64,000 bases of DNA from Glossina fuscipes (lineage: Eukaryota > Arthropoda > Insecta > Diptera > Glossinidae). Below are positions 1-12,444 of this stretch, in pieces. The notes under the pieces are model-generated. The model saw only the letters and a list, made by a program, of their open reading frames with translations, had not been told where the DNA came from and did not search any database. How positions within the stretch are numbered: the first letter of the stretch is position 1; every line of letters starts with the position of its first letter. Made by a program: the position numbers and the translations under genes. The stretch covers positions 41,811,050-41,875,049 of the forward strand of contig NW_023998414.1 in assembly GCF_014805625.2 (NCBI RefSeq). Reading direction: 5' to 3'.

Positions 1-34
<34 letters not shown>

Positions 35-1823
35 TGATGTATATGATATATATATATAGATATATAATATGGACAATGAAATAAACTCATATTGAAAACG
101 AAAAAAGCGAAGCAAAAGAAAATGTTTTTTTTTAAATTTTTGGACAATTTTTGTATACACAAAATTTATATAAACATTTAAGAGCATTATAAACTGACAC
201 TAAAACAAAAGTAATGAAAAGGAACAAACGAAAAAAAAAATAATAATAATAATTAAATTTAAAGTAAACTTAAGATTTACGGGCCTTTCAATAATAAAAA
301 AGAGCTTTTTGCATCAGCCTTCACAAAGCAATAGAGGACGAGTACCTTTATATTTATAACATGCACTAAGCCGTGTAAAAAGTGTTTGATCGTATTTGAC
401 ATCTCAACCAACTAAGCAAAGTAGCTAAATGAAAGAGAGAAATGGATGGACATTATTCTCGTTTTATCATTGCCTTTGTTACATATAAAAACTCTGTACA
501 CTTAAGACTACACGAATATCCGATTAATAATGACGCAACCATGCTGAGGTTTTTCACTCAAAGAAAAATGAGATCTTCAAGCTGTCTCATCCGAAAATCT
601 ATTAACGTAAATGTGGGACGTGGTAAATTAAAGATCCAAGAAAAAAATATTAAATTACTTGTCTCGATAACTGTGTCAACCTTAAGCAGAAATCTTAATC
701 TAAACATTGTACTGAACGATACTAATATGAGTACGTGTAATAATGTACGTGTGTCACGATAGTATTTTTATAAATGAAAAAATTCGTCGACTCATGCGGC
801 CCGAATACGTAAAATTCACACCAGCGGCTGGATTAAGTCGTTAAAGTTGTAAAGTATTTTCTTAACAACGTTAACAATGTGAGAATAAATGAAATGAATT
901 TACGTCCTCTCCAAAATATATATACATAAAATGCTGATGCATCAATTCATTCTTTCGCATCATTGAACTTTAAAATGAAACACCACTTTGCATCTTTCCT
1001 CCTTATTTTCAATGATTAATTTCCACTTTTTCACCTGAAAGAAAGGAAAAAAATAATTAATAAATAAATAAATGAAAGATAAGAAACACCTTAACAACTA
1101 TTAATGATTCCTATTAATTTACAATAATTTGTTAAAGAAAAGATAGAAAGGAAAGAAAAACTCCGTACATTATATAAATATATATACATATAAACCGGGT
1201 CTTTAAAATCACAAAACGAAACAGAATTGAAAAGTGAATAAAGAACAAAAAAAAAAAAAACAAAAAAAAAAATTAAATTTAAAAATAAAAAAAAAAATAA
1301 AGAAAATAAAAAAGAAAAAAACGAATAAAGAAAACCGGAAATCTCACTATAAGATATTCTTACAATATCTTTTGTACGTTTGAAAAAAAAAAAATAAATA
1401 AATAAATTTAAAAAAAAACTTATTATTAATTTACTTAATTTTTCTCTTATTTATATTTAAAAATAAATAAAATGTCTTTCTCCTCCACGAGACATAGCAG
1501 AACATTATAACACTTAAATATTTCTTTATTTCTTTCTAACAATTATATAATTATTATTATTATTCTTATTACCATTATATATACTTGTATTAAACTTAAA
1601 AAAAAGAAGCAAACATACAGCAACAACAAAAACAACTAAATAAGTAATTTAAGAAAAACGATATTAAATGTTTAATCGTCTCGATAGAAAGACTAATTAT
1701 TTATAATAAAAGTAGTCATAAAAACGAAAATGTATACACACATACCTACGTACATACCTATATAAACACATATACACATGCAACGTGTGTAAACTTTATA
1801 TCACATAAATAAGTAACTTATTT

Positions 1824-1865
<42 letters not shown>

Positions 1866-3477
1866 TTTTTTTTCTTATTTTGTAGGAGAAATGAAAATTC
1901 AAAAATCAAAAATCAAAAATTAAAAACAAAAAAAGACGTATTTGAAAATAATTAAATAAAAATTATATATTAAAAAAAAAAAAAAAACATATAATTTATA
2001 AAAAACTTATTTGAATTTTTCTTTATCCTTTTTTTTTTTTCAATCACAAAAAAGGTAAGATAAATGACTGAAAAAGAAATTACTCGTACTGCAAACATAC
2101 AATCTATCTTAGAAACATCAAGCAATCCTTTCGCCTAACCTTACACAGCCTAAAGCTTTACAAAGCTAGGCTAAGGTTAATAATAGACTAGCAAAACGTT
2201 GGTTTACGGTGAGCCGATTTTTCGATATTTTCTGATAGGATGTGTTCAAATTGATGGATACTGCTGACAGTATTACTCACGGCAAAACTCATATAGTATT
2301 GAGTTTGAAATAGATTTAAGCATGTATGTTCGTTTGTTCGGTTACGAACCTAATACTTGAACGGACATATTTCCTATTAGGTTTCCAATCTAAAATAGGC
2401 TGAATACGTTGACAAGCAAACCAAAGCAAGAAATTTGTTTCCTTTGAACCGAATCTTCTTCTAATGTCAACTTACTCGCTCAAGAGATGAAGAAACTAAA
2501 TGAAATGTACACGCTGATCGAACGTTGAAGTCACTTCCTTCTGCACCTCGGAACTATGGAATTGTTTAATGTTCAAAAATACATTGGAAACAAAATCAAA
2601 TTGAAAACTATAAAAGCGAATCTACTGTACTGTGGTATCATCAGCACTACTCCTCTGTTAACTATCCTCTTCTATTCTTCCATTATATTCAATTAATATT
2701 AGCAAAATCAAAATTAAAATATTTGCTAATATTTGCCTTAACCATGCAATGCAACATATCAATGCATCCTTCAGAAATCTTCTGCTTAGACTTTTTCCTT
2801 ATTCGAAAAGTCGCATTCGAAATTTTTAATTCTAGGAATAGAACCCAATATCAATTTATTAAAATTATTAGACTCGAATATCTTTTCTAAAATAGAACCG
2901 ATAGCCTATCTTGCTAAAGTTCAATTTTTTTTTTTTCATTGCGAAGAACGAAAATATAGTGATAATAAAAAGTATAACTTTATCACAGATGTCTAAAAGC
3001 ATCCTAAATGTAAAGGAAGCACGTTGCAGAAGTATTCTCCAAAACGTACACTGTTTACCATTGTGAGAGAAAGTTACTTGCTTGCAAAATCCCATGGTGA
3101 AATTTTAACCAAACTTTGTCAAAATGTTTACAGCATCATCGAGTGTATATTGTAAAGGGTTTGTGGTACGGTGTAATATAAATGAAGTTTAGTTTATATT
3201 AAGTGTACCGCAGTTTAGCCCTAAGCTGCTCGGCTTCAGTACGCCAAGTCTAGCCGTCTCATTCAGTGCCAAAGAGACGGTCCCTAATAAAAACGTAGGC
3301 GGATTCAACGGCTTTAATAAAACAGCGAGTTAATACGCTATGTTGAATTGCTGTCAAAAACAATTAATTCTTTATTTCTTGATCTGCCTTATTTATACTT
3401 AAATCTACAGGTGGGTTAATGCTAATGTAAGCACTTATTTTAATTGGGGCGCCTGGCATCGTATTGCATTTCGTACG

Positions 3478-3556
3478 TGAAGTGCGACAAAATTTTTGTT
3501 TTACTTTTTTTTTGTTACAGAATTATGCAAATTCAGCATAATTCTGTCGCACTTCA
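3478..3556. repeat. Perfect nested inverted repeat (hairpin)
   Basis: TGAAGTGCGACA at 3478-3489 is exactly complementary in reverse to TGTCGCACTTCA at 3545-3556. Inside it, ACAGAATTATGC at 3517-3528 pairs perfectly with GCATAATTCTGT at 3536-3547 around a 7-base loop. The two stems share three bases, so they are alternative or offset pairings. This is typical of a miniature foldback transposon remnant; no target-site duplication is clear. A regulatory role is not supported. Confidence 0.7.
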
Positions 3557-3599
3557 AAGTGGATGCATACGACGGTATGCGATCACACTACAATATATC

Positions 3600-3740
3600 C
3601 TCTTGACAAGTAGAAACTTTTGAAACGGTCTAGGCATTGGGAAGTCTCGTGCGCACGTTGCCATTGAAAATGAGCCAAATCAATAAAAGGACACGCCTAC
3701 AATACAACATAAACTGAGAACACCTTTTCAGCTTCCTTTT
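3600..3740 (+). repeat. Dispersed repeat family A, partial copy
   Basis: The stretch contains TGAAAATG..AAATC, AAGGACACGCC and ACTGAGAACACC in the same order and spacing as the copy at 60856-61425 (near 61110-61175). Only the middle-to-late part of the repeat is retained. The relation rests on visual alignment. Confidence 0.5.
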
Positions 3741-4371
3741 TTGCTTATTGTTCACAAACTGACTTAAGATAGACCTTTCATTACACCGATTCAGTATTAT
3801 TACCTAAAACGATATTTCTTTCTCCATGTTCACGTACTATTTTGTTCAAGATAGATGGGATAAAAATTAAATTGAATCGCTCTATCTTTTGGATTCCCCT
3901 TCATGTACATAACTGTACACACAATATATGAAAGTATTAAAGAAAAAGAGGTATAATTCTTGGCATTTTATCGAAAAAATAATTAAAATGTATTAGGCGC
4001 GGAGTCCTGTGACAATGACGGAGAGTGACAATATAGTTTTAAAAAATGCTTTTAATTCAATAAATATATGTGCTCTAGCGACGCAAAAAATTGGAACAAC
4101 TCTAATCTCATACTCTATACTATTACTTATTTATAATTAAATCCTTGAAAAATTACTAAATGAATTCACTTAACAATGTTACGTTACTTAGTTCTGCTGA
4201 TACTACTATTTTACAATTTGCTATCATTTGTAAAACAACTCTGTTTTAAAACGAAATTACGATTAATCGTAAATGATACCTTTAAAAAGCAACAAAATCT
4301 TTGTTTAGATTTGTTAGCATATGAGTAGCACGTGTTAAATTATTTGTGAAATTATTTAAAAGTGATAAAAA

Positions 4372-6474
4372 ATGAATAAGAAGCATAAAGCAAGTAATAG
4401 TTTAGGGCGAGAGCTAATTAAAAGTCGCTTTGGCCATACTCAAAGGAAAAAAGTGGATAACGATTCCATGGTATAAGAAATGAGATGAAAATTTAATATG
4501 CAATATTTATACGGAATTCCTTTCAGTTACATACTACCGAAATTGAAGATGGGTATGATTGGGGCCGTCTTAATTTGAATTCAATTACCGAAGAGTCTTC
4601 CTTTCAAGAATTTCTGAGAACCGCCGAATTGGCAGGAACAGAGTTTCAAGCTGAAAAATTAAATATAACTTTCATAAATCCTAAGCAAAGAGTGGGTTTG
4701 TTAACACTCACACAGCAAAAACAAATTGAGGATAAGCAAAAGGCGTGCAAGAATTTATTGAAAATCCCACGTAGACCTAAATGGTCAACAGAAACTACTG
4801 CTGAATTATTACAACAATTAGAAAGAGACAACTTCCTTGACTGGCGACGTAACTTGTCTTTATTGCAAGAACAAGATGAAAAATTAATTTTAACTCCATA
4901 CGAAAAAAATTTGGAGTTTTGGCGTCAATTATGGCGTGTAATTGAACGTTCAGATGTTGTGGTACAAATAGTCGATGCCAGAAATCCCTTATTATTCAGG
5001 AGTGAAGATTTAGAGAAATACGTTAAAGAAGTTAACCCACACAAAATTAATATGATTTTGGTAAATAAATCTGATTTACTTACCGAAAATCAAAGACAAC
5101 ACTGGGCCGAATACTTTCAAGAAGAAGGTATACGTACGGCTTTTTTCTCAGCTACCTTAGCTGATAAAGAACTTAAGGAACAGGAAGGACAGCTAAAAAA
5201 AGAAAAGCTCAAAATCAGTAAGAAGGGCATGGATATAATTGAAGAGCGCGGAGATTCGCAAGACGGCAAAGGAAACTTATATAGTTTAGAAAAATTAAAA
5301 ACATCTGCCGAGGAAATCAATCAAACTTTAAATAAATTAGAGGAAGAACTACAAATTATCGAAAAAAAAATTGCTTTCCCCAAAGAATTTAATAATAACT
5401 CAAACTTATTGAGTCGTAAGGAATTGATAAGTTTTTTTAAAACTATTTACCAAGGGACAACCTACACAAAAAATATTACTACAATAGGGTTAGTGGGCTA
5501 TCCGAATGTGGGAAAGAGCAGCACAATTAATGCTTTAATGACCGAAAAAAAGGTTTCAGTGTCGGCTACGCCTGGAAAGACCAAGCATTTCCAGACTTTA
5601 TATTTAGAAAAGGATCTATTACTATGCGACTGTCCTGGCCTAGTAATGCCCAGTTTTGTATTAACCAAGGCGGATATGATATTGAATGGAATTTTACCTA
5701 TTGATCAGGTATGAACTAAAAGAATTTAGAATTTGAAAGAAACAAATTTTTGATTAAAATAAAATAGTTTAGATGCGCGATCATGTGCCCGCAGTAAACC
5801 TGCTTTGCTCGCGTATACCTCGTCACGTATTGGAAGATACGTATGGCATTGTTATAGCCAAACCTATGGAGGGAGAGGACCCACAGAGATCGCCGCATTC
5901 TGAGGAGCTTCTACTAGCCTACGGATGTAAGTTTCGCAATTTTCTGAAAATAATATTAAATAAAAATTTGACTTCTCCAATAGATAATAGGGGTTTTATG
6001 ACTTCCAATGGCCAACCCGACCAAGCCCGATCTGCTCGTTACGTTCTGAAAGATTATGTTAACGGTCGTCTACTCTATTGCATAGCTCCTCCCACGTTAG
6101 AACAAAGCATATATCATACATTTCCAAATAAAGTACGTAAGGCAATCGCAGAAGAGAATCTCCCGCATCGACAACAACGGGCTATGAGGGTATTTTGAAC
6201 CTAACTATCCAGATTTGTTGAAGTTTTTCATTTCCTTCTCTTTTGTTTCCTTAAGGTTACTAAACTAGTTTCCAGTAAGGAATTGGATAAACAATTTTTT
6301 GATAAGCCAGTGGGCGTTGCGCATATTAAAGGGCGCACCAATTTTCCTCATGTACGCGTGACAAAGGACGGCGCTGTGGCGACTGGAGAAGTATCATCAA
6401 AACCTTGGCGCGGTGTTAAAAAGGAAAAACGTGAAAAGCTACGTAAAAAATTTAATTACTTGGACCAACATTAA
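4372..6474 (+). CDS. LSG1: Large subunit GTPase 1 homologue (LSG1; Drosophila Ns3)
   Basis: This cytoplasmic GTPase of the YlqF/YawG circularly permuted family releases the export adaptor NMD3 from 60S ribosomal subunits. Five exons join in frame: 4372-4470, 4527-5708, 5773-5926, 5984-6189 and 6256-6474, giving 619 residues, close to animal LSG1 proteins. The introns are 56-66 bp with GT..AG borders. The permuted order is visible: G4 motif NKSD at about residues 213-216 precedes the G1 P-loop GYPNVGKSS at about 357-365 and G3 DCPG at about 401-404. The start follows from exon 1, which encodes the family's basic N-terminus (SLGREL, HTQRKK) and joins exon 2 at HTTEIEDGYDWGRLN. The end is the lysine-rich tail, closing LDQH. 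The 3' end converges on HAP40; an AATAAA at about 6539 lies inside HAP40 coding DNA. Gene identity is certain; splice sites are inferred from protein continuity. Confidence 0.95.
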
Positions 6475-6512
6475 AAAAAATGAGTTTTGAATAATTTTGT
6501 TCTTTTGATGTT

Positions 6513-7532
6513 TTAACACTTTTTACTTACTTTAGCGATAATAAAATTTATTAAAAATTTTTGAGATTCGTTTAATGAAACATATTCGTGACGAAAGTCT
6601 CGTAAATACATTCTCAAGTCTTGTCTGTTTTCTAGGTGCCAGGCTAAGACTATTTGGGCCAGAGAGTGTTTCTGGATCATAGGTAAAAACTGCCCGGGCT
6701 GCCAAGCACCGTTATTTCCCCCAGAAGCCAACTCTTCACTGCTATGAAACTCGGCCATCTGTATATAGTATTCAATTAGTTTAATATGAGCTGGCGTTTG
6801 TCTCGATGGCGGCAAGGTCAGATTTACCAGTAATAAGACTCTGAGTATTTCTATTCTCCCTAGCAGATCTTTATACAAACTTTGTTTCTTACGCTCATAA
6901 ATATTATCGACAATGTCATCCAATTGTTGAAGTGCTTTTAGAAAGTCTTCCTGATGCAAACAATTTTGAGCAGACAGCTCCAGTTCATAGATCCGATGCA
7001 CAGGCGAACTGAAAGAACTAGTGCCCTCGTAATGTGGCTGTAGAGGAATCATTTCACGTATTATAGCCGCCTTCATAACACTATCATCCGGACATTTTTC
7101 CACTGCCTGTGAATAGCAATGCAAGGCAGCCTCACGATATTCGTAGAAATTACATTTAAATAGCAAATCTTCCTTATCTTGATGAATTCTTAGAAATAAT
7201 CGAGCTGCCCTCAACAAAGCCTGGCACTCGCCCGTAGCGTTGTTAATGTGAGCTTCACATTTACCCACACCCAACTGGCACATTGCAGCATACTGATAAA
7301 TAGCTGCTTCCTCAAATTTTACTGCTAAACGTGCGAAATCATCTAGCACTTCCGAAACGTTGGGTCCGAAACGCCTATTTTGTGTAACCGAAAACAGTGA
7401 ATATGAAATCTTCTCATTTTCTTGTTTTAGCATCAGAAAAATTACTCACTTGATTAAAGCTTTCTCCACTTTCTTTAACTTATTGCACGTCTTCAAATAC
7501 TGATCTACAAGATTTCTCGGATAACTGTCCAT
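6513..7532 (-). CDS. F8A1: HAP40 / factor VIII intron 22 protein homologue
   Basis: HAP40 is the partner that wraps against huntingtin and stabilises it; it is an alpha-solenoid built of TPR-like helices. Two exons read on the minus strand, 7450-7532 then 6513-7374, with a 75-bp intron. They encode 314 residues. Exon 1 gives MDSYPRNLVDQYLKTCNKLK, and the junction restores KRFGPNVSE, which matches the KRF..PNVAE block of the vertebrate protein. Family-like blocks follow: YAAMCQL (C-Q-L motif) and LLRAARLFLR near the N-terminus. A start codon inside the intron opens a 306-residue frame that skips the true N-terminus; I reject that start because the spliced form restores conserved sequence and retention of the intron gives an immediate TGA. 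The gene lies 452 bp downstream of the CCT6 stop on the same strand and tail to tail with LSG1. No motif gives enzymatic activity. Confidence 0.9.
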
Positions 7533-7984
7533 GATGTTTGAAGGAACTTTGTAACACAAATGTTATCAGCAGTTAATAGTCATTATACCATTCTAAACAG
7601 ATGTTTAGTAGGTATAGTATAGGGTGTCAGAAATGATAATTAAAGTGTTACGGACAGTTTACAATGTACACAAAAACTCATTCAATCACAAAATCCTCTT
7701 CACAATGTAAACAAAAACCAAACTATATAGTCTTCTTCTTCTTGGCGATTGCATTCACAGCTAATTCATCGAAAACAATAAAAACGAACATTTGCAAATT
7801 TCTCGACCAAACCCAATCAAAGAAGACGTTATTTTATGTGTTTATTTATATAAGATGAAATTATTAAAATTTAGCAAGTAAGTTAATGCATTTAAAAAAT
7901 AATACAAATAAGAAAAATCGCTTGAGTAAAATAAATGAAATGTAGGGTTCTTTATACCGACAATGAATGTATTGGTATCGCGTC
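7533..7984. other. Intergenic, HAP40 start to CCT6 stop
   Basis: The 452 bp must hold the CCT6 3' untranslated region and the HAP40 promoter, both on the minus strand. A TTTATT cluster on the plus strand near 7839-7850 (AATAAA on the minus strand) lies about 140 bp past the CCT6 stop and is a plausible polyadenylation signal. The open frame at 7664-7858 has no protein-like character. Confidence 0.5.
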
Positions 7985-10676
7985 TTAACCTTTCAAGTTG
8001 GTCATGCCAGCCCGCATGACCTCATCAACTAGCAATAGATTACTAGCAATGACCGAACAGGAATTCAAAATTTGCTTCTTTACATTATAGTTATCGTAAA
8101 CACCTAAATCGTCAGGTTTCATAGGTTCTCCAGTAGCTAAATCTAAACCAACAGCTTCGCTACTAAGGCGATCCTCTTCAGTTAACTTTACAATAGTATC
8201 CTGAGCATCATAACCGCTGTTTATGGCTAAACTTTTTGGTATAATCAGCAATGCCTCAGCAAAGGCTTGTATGCCCAGACGAACTTTACCCTTAACTGTG
8301 TCCTTATATTTCATAAGTTCATTGTGAGCTCGCACTTCAAAAGCGCCGGCACCGGGAATCAAGCATTTATCTGTTATGGCATTGTTAATTGCACGTAAGC
8401 CATCGCGTATTGCATCCTTTATCTGAATAATGGTGTGCTTGTTGGGTCCCTTTACTAATATGGTAACCGAATGAGGATTTTTGCAATTCTCTACGAAAGT
8501 ATACTTATTCTCGCCTAAAACATGTTCGTAGACCAGACCTGCATAACCCAAATGCGATTCGTCTAGGCCATCAAACGAATTCATTGCAGTACCACCGCAG
8601 GCCAACGCTAAACGCTCCATGTTACGACGTTTTGCACGCCTTAGAGCCATAATGCCTTCCTTGGCTAACGCATCCAAGGACATGGGATCGATACCTTTTT
8701 GATTAATAACTACGAACGACTTATCGGTACCATCACACAGCTGACGTTTCAAAGCTATAATCTTCTTAACACGTTGATCGATAAAGTCGCGTTCAGCCAT
8801 AACAAATTTTTCACGTTCTTCGGCCGTTTTATAAAAGAAGCCGGAATTGACTTCTGATTTTTCATATTCCAAAGACACATTGCACGTCAGAATATAGGCA
8901 TTTTCTACACGTCGAGGCATATCCGGATGACGCGTACCATGATCCATAACCAGACCACGCACTAAAGTGGTATCCGCAGCTGTTTTATGCTGCATGTGCA
9001 TAATCTCCACCATGTGTAGATCGATCTGTTTATTCTCATCAGTACGTATAGCGTAAACAGCATTTACACATACGTCGGTTAAAAGATCAGCCAAAGCAGG
9101 ATGTACTTTAGTTTTTAAACTGGTATTGGCGCATTCGGCCAAATTTTTTTTAGTAATTTCTCCCTCTTTCATGTCGTCTAGCACTTTCAAAGCTTTGCGA
9201 CATGCCTTTTCAAAACCCTCCGTAATTAAACGGGGATGTAGGCCCTCAGCCAGGAATATATCAGCCTGTTTAAGTAATTCACCAATTAACAACACCGTAG
9301 AAGTTGTCCCATCGCCAGTGCAATCATCCTGAGCTGTGCTAGCACGAGCAATCATAGACGCAGTAGGATGCTGTATTTGCATTTCGTGCAAAAGAACATT
9401 GCCATCCTTAGTGATTTTGATGTCGCCAGCACCAGAAACCAACCTAGTTATAAGAAAAATCGCACTTTTATTAAAACGGAAGTATCTTACTTGCATTACT
9501 TTTACCCTAAGATAAATAAATTGTTTATAAAGTTCGACAACGTCAAAAGGAAATAGAATGATAAAATGATCCTAAAGTAAATGTAGGTTACTCATAAAAA
9601 TAATGATTATTACCTAATAACCATTTGCAGATTTACTCGACCGTTTTTATAGCGCAATCTTTATAATAAATTGTTCAGAGTTATAAACAACCTACAGGCT
9701 ACATGCGCTTAGAGAAATTCATGCATTGTTTAAACCTATTTTACTGCTGTCTTACTGCCGTTGAAACATAGCTTTTTTCATTTTGGTAATTGTTTTTTAC
9801 ACCAAAGTTTGCTAATATATATCGCCATATCCAAAACATAGTAACAATAAATTCCAAATACTTTTGCGCAATTTGAATAAGACAATTATGAGAAGTGTCC
9901 GTTTGCAAACAGAAAGCAAGCCGCCGAAAGAGGTGCATGTCGTACTTATGTGCAGCCTCTTTCTCGCAAATAGACGCAAAAGCTCTTAATATTTGCAGAT
10001 ACGGATACCAAAAAGTGCTGCAAACTGTATTTGTTGGGATTAGAGTTTACTGGCAAAAATGAAACATATTTTGAAGTTTATGTTTGGATACAACAGAGTA
10101 CAAGCAAGAAAATTGTTAACCATACTCGTAATAGAGATATGACTACGATTTGTTAACAAAATTGAGTTGCCCCTTTTTAAACGATACGTACCAAAAAAAA
10201 AAAAAAAAAAATATTCAATTCTATTTGCAACTTCTTTAAATGGAGTATGATTTCAAAAGTTTTCTTAACGTAGGAACAATTTATAAAATAAAAACAGATG
10301 TTACGAAATAAATTAATAGAAATTAATATGCAATTCTGACTTATATTTATTAAACTCTTTTGCTTACGGACATCTATTAGATGACACATATGTGTAACTT
10401 AACCTCACTTTTCACGATAAATGCCGACAATTATTTTCGAGACATTAACAGATGGTCTAAAATTTGGACAGATACCACTTTTGCACATTATAATAAAGAA
10501 ATTTTACGACCTCTTTTAAAATTGGTTAGAAAAACTTACATTTTCATAGTTCCTTTGGGACCCAAATTGGTGCGCATTACATCTTGCAAGCCTTTAGCTG
10601 CCGAGATGTTAATAGCCAACGCCTGAGCGGCGCGAGCAAATTCTGCTTTAGGATTTAACAAACTTATAGAAGCCAT
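7985..10676 (-). CDS. CCT6: T-complex protein 1 subunit zeta (CCT6)
   Basis: CCT6 is one of eight subunits of the cytosolic TRiC/CCT chaperonin that folds actin, tubulin and other proteins using ATP. Two exons, 10540-10676 and 7985-9443, are joined across a 1.1-kb intron to give 531 residues, the usual subunit length. Exon 1 starts [20 protein letters not shown] and ends at [10 protein letters not shown], the chaperonin signature for the nucleotide-binding region. Exon 2 continues [14 protein letters not shown]. The ATP-site motif GDGTTS is at about residues 89-94, with [12 protein letters not shown] after it; the C-terminal equatorial block includes IPGAGAFE. The phase is consistent (AT|G codon split). 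A start at 9496 inside the intron is rejected because it replaces the conserved first 46 residues. Upstream on the same strand, IMMP1L ends 254 bp away. The gene looks intact. Confidence 0.96.
9444..10539 (-). other. CCT6 intron 1
   Basis: This 1096-bp intron is by far the longest in the five-gene block apart from the Pis introns. It is AT-rich, with an A run near 10193-10210. I see no exon, no RNA gene and no recognisable transposon in it. Donor GTAAGT is read at 10534-10539 and the acceptor CTAG at 9444-9447. Confidence 0.8.
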
Positions 10677-10930
10677 TATTTCTTCTTTTTTTTCTAATGA
10701 ATATTAAAGAATTCCTCAAACTAGTTAATATCGAATTTAGGGAAAATTCTGGACTCTTTCTTATTACTGGTTAAATGATGCGAAGAAACTAAAACGCGTG
10801 TTGCCTCTTAAAAAACTGAAGTAAAGTATGTTCAGTGCTTTTTATTCATTATTCATATTCAATTTTGAGAAACCAAAAGAATACAGAGTTGTATTTTTAT
10901 ACCTTTGGATTGTTGTAGTATTTGCTACTC

Positions 10931-11521
10931 TCATAATATTTTTATATCATTTAGGGGCCATATTCTACAAATTGCTCGACTTTTTATTAAGCCCAACGGG
11001 ATGGGTCCATAGTATCTAGAATCGGAACTATTTTGCCTATTATCGCCTTCAATCCAAACATAACCTCTGGGCACAATGTCTTCAATAATTTTGTGAACGG
11101 TGCTTTTCGATTTTACAATCGAGTCATTAGAAATTTTATTATCGTTTTGATTTGTTCGACTAATCTCGAATGGTTTATCCACGCAAATTTTATCTCCTGG
11201 CACGCCAACGATACGTTTGCAAATATACTGATCAGCATTGGTGGGTGAAATGGCTATAATCACATCTCCACGTTTTGGTTTATGGAAGCGTGTGGAGATA
11301 CGTTCGGTTAGCAGAATATTATTCGAATACAATGTTGGCTCCATACTCGGTCCACTACACTATTGGAATAAAAATTATCAGTGAGCAGATATATTAAACG
11401 TTAAAATCTGCAAGATTCCACCTACCACCACAAAATCACCAACGTATTCGAAGAAACAATGCGTTATACAAGCATATTGCACGCTATACTTTAGTAAATC
11501 TTTAATGTAGGAAAACATCAT
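10931..11521 (-). CDS. IMMP1L: Mitochondrial inner membrane protease subunit 1 (IMMP1L)
   Basis: This is an S26-family serine peptidase of the mitochondrial inner membrane that removes sorting signals on the intermembrane-space side, with subunit 2 as partner. Two exons, 11426-11521 and 10931-11359, encode 174 residues. Exon 1 gives a short hydrophobic N-terminus (SVQYACITHCFFEYVGDFVV), and the join yields CSGPSMEPT with the catalytic serine at about residue 37. The general-base lysine is in YICKRIVGVPGDK at about residue 80. The C-terminal signature GDNRQNSSDSRYYGPI follows. Two adjacent ATGs exist at the start; the outer one is used here. Between GDK and the EGDN box there is an Asn/Ser/Lys-rich insert, longer than I remember in the human protein, and the C-terminus stops soon after IWPL. 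The intron is 66 bp. Confidence 0.93.
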
Positions 11522-12444
11522 TTTTGATATATTCCTTCGGTCACATTAACAAGCAAATACAAAGCAATTTCGTAAAAAGAAAATAATAAATTTTTAAGAA
11601 AAAAATATATGTTTTTATGAGCAATTTGCTTATTTTTCTGCTTCTTCTTGCATATTCAGCGAGTCAACAACAGAGCTGATGCCGTGTGTTTGAGTTGTTG
11701 TTTTATGAAGCTGTCAGCTGTAAATATTTCAGTATTTCAGTTTAGTATTTGTCAAAAAAAGCAGTGTTTTGCTACAATTTTTAGTGCGTAAAAAAAATTT
11801 AGATAAATTATGTTAGGCAGTTTAAAAAGTTTACAAGTAGATAAAATTCAATGTTTTGACCGATACTTTACTCCATAATTAAAATTCCGACTTGAACATA
11901 ATTAGAAAGCGTAAGGAAAAAGCCGCTACTTTGACCGGGAAAGAAGAAATTTATTTAAAGTCTATTTTAGTTCTTTAGCAATTTAAACATTTATTTATAA
12001 TTTTATACATTCATATCCAATACATATTAGATCTTGTATGTTGGTAGTACATTTAAACTGCGTAATATTAAACAAATTACAACATACCTTCTTTTCATGT
12101 AACACAATACTTTTGTTAAGTTTAAAAACTTATTGCATATAACAGTTTCCTTATACGATACATAATCTTTTCTTTTAAAACATTGTTCGCTTAGAAATTA
12201 TAACTTTAAATAACTTAAGAATTATGTATAAAATAAATTCAAAAACAATAATAATAAAATAAAAGTAATGTTAAATTAAAACAAAAAAAAAAGTTGTGGA
12301 AAAAGCACAATAAATATAACACATTACAGTTATACAACATTCTACCATAGACATCTAAAAAATCAAAAATTTACTTAAAATACATGAGTGGAATTTTTTC
12401 ATATTTTTCTTAAGGTATATATTAATTTGTATATGTGTTGTTGT
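11522..12444. other. Intergenic, IMMP1L start to Pis stop
   Basis: These 923 bp contain the Pis 3' untranslated region and the IMMP1L promoter region, both minus strand. A TTTATT on the plus strand near 11992 is a candidate Pis polyadenylation signal. The rest is AT-rich with A-rich runs around 12240-12290. I see no gene. Confidence 0.5.

Larger units (their letters stand above)
1..4371. other. AT-rich intergenic DNA, no supported gene
   Basis: No reading frame here has conserved protein character. The stretch is rich in A and T runs, TA microsatellites (about 1-60 and 1827-1861) and AATAAA-like strings, so part of it could be the 3' untranslated region of a gene lying to the left. A weak imperfect inverted repeat sits near 2138-2180. 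A trace of the dispersed TTTAAGCATGT..GTTCGTTTGTTCG repeat is seen near 2310-2340, a strong hairpin at 3478-3556, and a relic of dispersed repeat family A at 3600-3740. The open frame at 442-762 has no recognisable content. Confidence 0.6.

Noticed and set aside
442..762. 106-codon open frame in the left flank
   Set aside because: Composition is random AT-rich, with no motif, no splice context and no neighbour relation.
9444..9496. Alternative CCT6 start inside the intron
   Set aside because: It replaces the conserved exon-1 N-terminus (residues 1-46), which is found at 10540-10676 with matching phase.
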